Source: CAJWPI01 sp964635015 (lineage in GTDB: Bacteria; Pseudomonadota; Gammaproteobacteria; Magnimaribacterales; Magnimaribacteraceae). From it: DNA of 13,797 nucleotides. Of the stretch, positions 13,143 to 13,797 are shown in pieces. The notes beneath the pieces were generated by a model. It was not told the origin of the DNA. It searched no databases and saw only the letters and a program-made list of their open reading frames with translations. How positions within the stretch are numbered: the stretch's first letter is position 1; every line of letters starts with the position of its first letter. A program made the position numbers and the translations under genes. The stretch lies in contig CAZWMS010000035.1 in assembly GCA_964635015.1 (NCBI GenBank), forward strand, positions 1 through 13,797, given 5' to 3'.

Positions 13143-13797
13143 TAGTTGTAAGCCTTGGCTTCCTTATACAAAAAGGTTTGCATATCCCATGCCCCAGTGG
13201 GGCATCTTTCTGCACATAACCCACAGTGTAAGCAAACATCTTCATCTTTAACCATTGCTCTTTTTGTAGGTAAGTTTTTAGAAACCAACAGATCTTGATC
13301 TAAATTTAGAGCAGGAACTCTAAGACTTTGTCTTAATTTTTCTTCAGTATCAGTATTTATAAAATTTATACAATCAGTAGGACATATATCAACACATGCA
13401 TCACATTCAATACATAAATCTTCTTCGAAGACTGTCTGCACATCACAATTAAGACATCTCTGAGCCTCTTCAAAAGCTTGCTTATCGTCAAAACCTAACT
13501 CGACCTCAACTTTAATGTCCTTTAAAGATATTGATTGGTCAGCATGGGGTACTAGGAATCTCTTAGCTTGAGAGATGTCATTATCGTAAGACCATTGATG
13601 AATACCCATTTTTTGAGAAATGAGACTAGTTTCTGGTTCAGGCCTGTTATAAAGATTCTCGCCTTTACAGAATTTATCTATAGATATAGCGGCTTGAGAA
13701 CCATGAGCAACAGCCCAGATAATATTTTCTGGTCCCCAAGCGGCATCCCCACCAAAGAAAATTTTAGGATGAGAAGACTGAAAGGTAATCTTATCCA
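13142..13797 (-). CDS. GltD-like FAD oxidoreductase with C-terminal 2[4Fe-4S] ferredoxin domain (KorC-like), partial
   Basis: The leftward frame is open from the window edge to TAA at 13144-13142, about 218 residues; the ATG at 13609 is internal. Upstream of it the frame reads FFGGDAAWGPENIIWAVAHG and then QAAISIDKFCKG, the C-terminal FAD/NAD(P) motif of the glutamate synthase small-subunit family. After a linker comes RCLNCD, then C-x2-C-x2-C-x3-CP twice (CIECDACVDICP and CLHCGLCAERCP), which should hold two [4Fe-4S] clusters. The protein is predicted to move electrons between the KorAB cluster and NAD(P)(H) through FeS and FAD. Similar flavin subunits are known beside Thauera aromatica KorAB and in phenylglyoxylate:NAD oxidoreductase (PadH). 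The gene precedes korA with a one-base overlap. Start and N-terminal FAD domain lie outside the window. Confidence 0.9.
   Translation of the reverse strand, partial: DKITFQSSHPKIFFGGDAAWGPENIIWAVAHGSQAAISIDKFCKGENLYNRPEPETSLISQKMGIHQWSYDNDISQAKRFLVPHADQSISLKDIKVEVELGFDDKQAFEEAQRCLNCDVQTVFEEDLCIECDACVDICPTDCINFINTDTEEKLRQSLRVPALNLDQDLLVSKNLPTKRAMVKDEDVCLHCGLCAERCPTGAWDMQTFLYKEAKAYN

Noticed and set aside
13142..13609. Stand-alone 155-residue ferredoxin starting at ATG 13609
   Set aside because: The frame is open upstream to the window edge and encodes a GltD-like FAD motif, so this Met is internal.
1..13797. CRISPR array, tRNA, rRNA, insertion sequence or phage genes
   Set aside because: No regularly spaced repeats, cloverleaf sequence, transposase motif or terminal inverted repeats were seen, and coding genes fill the window.

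Overview
The window looks like a piece of a compact, AT-rich gammaproteobacterial chromosome, probably from a streamlined marine lineage such as SAR86 (the lineage is an inference). The gammaproteobacterial assignment rests on the order bepA / tusA-like / perM / bcp / dapA / bamC / purC, which matches E. coli and Pseudomonas apart from a missing gcvR, and on bamC, a proteobacterial outer-membrane assembly lipoprotein. Genes overlap or abut almost everywhere. No tRNA, rRNA, CRISPR array, insertion sequence or phage gene was seen, and no gene-free stretch exceeds about 120 bases.

Region 1 (1-4252) is a probable catabolic cluster. A VOC/glyoxalase-fold gene, cut by the left edge, runs leftward. 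Divergent from it is a five-gene rightward operon: a Rieske-type oxygenase alpha subunit, three different short-chain dehydrogenases and hinT. The substrate cannot be read from sequence. No reductase or ferredoxin partner for the oxygenase lies beside it.

Region 2 (4254-10245) is housekeeping. It holds bepA (periplasmic protease/chaperone for outer-membrane biogenesis, leftward), a TusA-like sulfur carrier and perM-like membrane protein (rightward), bcp peroxiredoxin (leftward), and dapA-bamC-purC (rightward; lysine/peptidoglycan precursor synthesis, outer-membrane assembly, purine synthesis).

Region 3 (10256-13797) is a leftward operon for a 2-oxoacid:acceptor oxidoreductase. Its genes encode a GltD-like flavoprotein with a C-terminal 2[4Fe-4S] ferredoxin module (cut by the right edge), a fused gamma-alpha subunit and a TPP-binding beta subunit. 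The layout predicts a self-contained complex linking 2-oxoacid oxidation, probably of 2-oxoglutarate, to NAD(P) through FeS clusters and a flavin. The flavoprotein gene does not begin at the ATG at 13609; its frame is open to the window edge and encodes the typical C-terminal FAD-site motif.

The main points for a second look are the Rieske/VOC/triple-SDR cluster of unknown substrate, the Kor operon with its built-in electron-transfer module, a run of nine A directly before the tusA-like stop that would allow an in-frame TusA-PerM fusion, and three convergent gene pairs separated by only 1, 4 and 10 bases.
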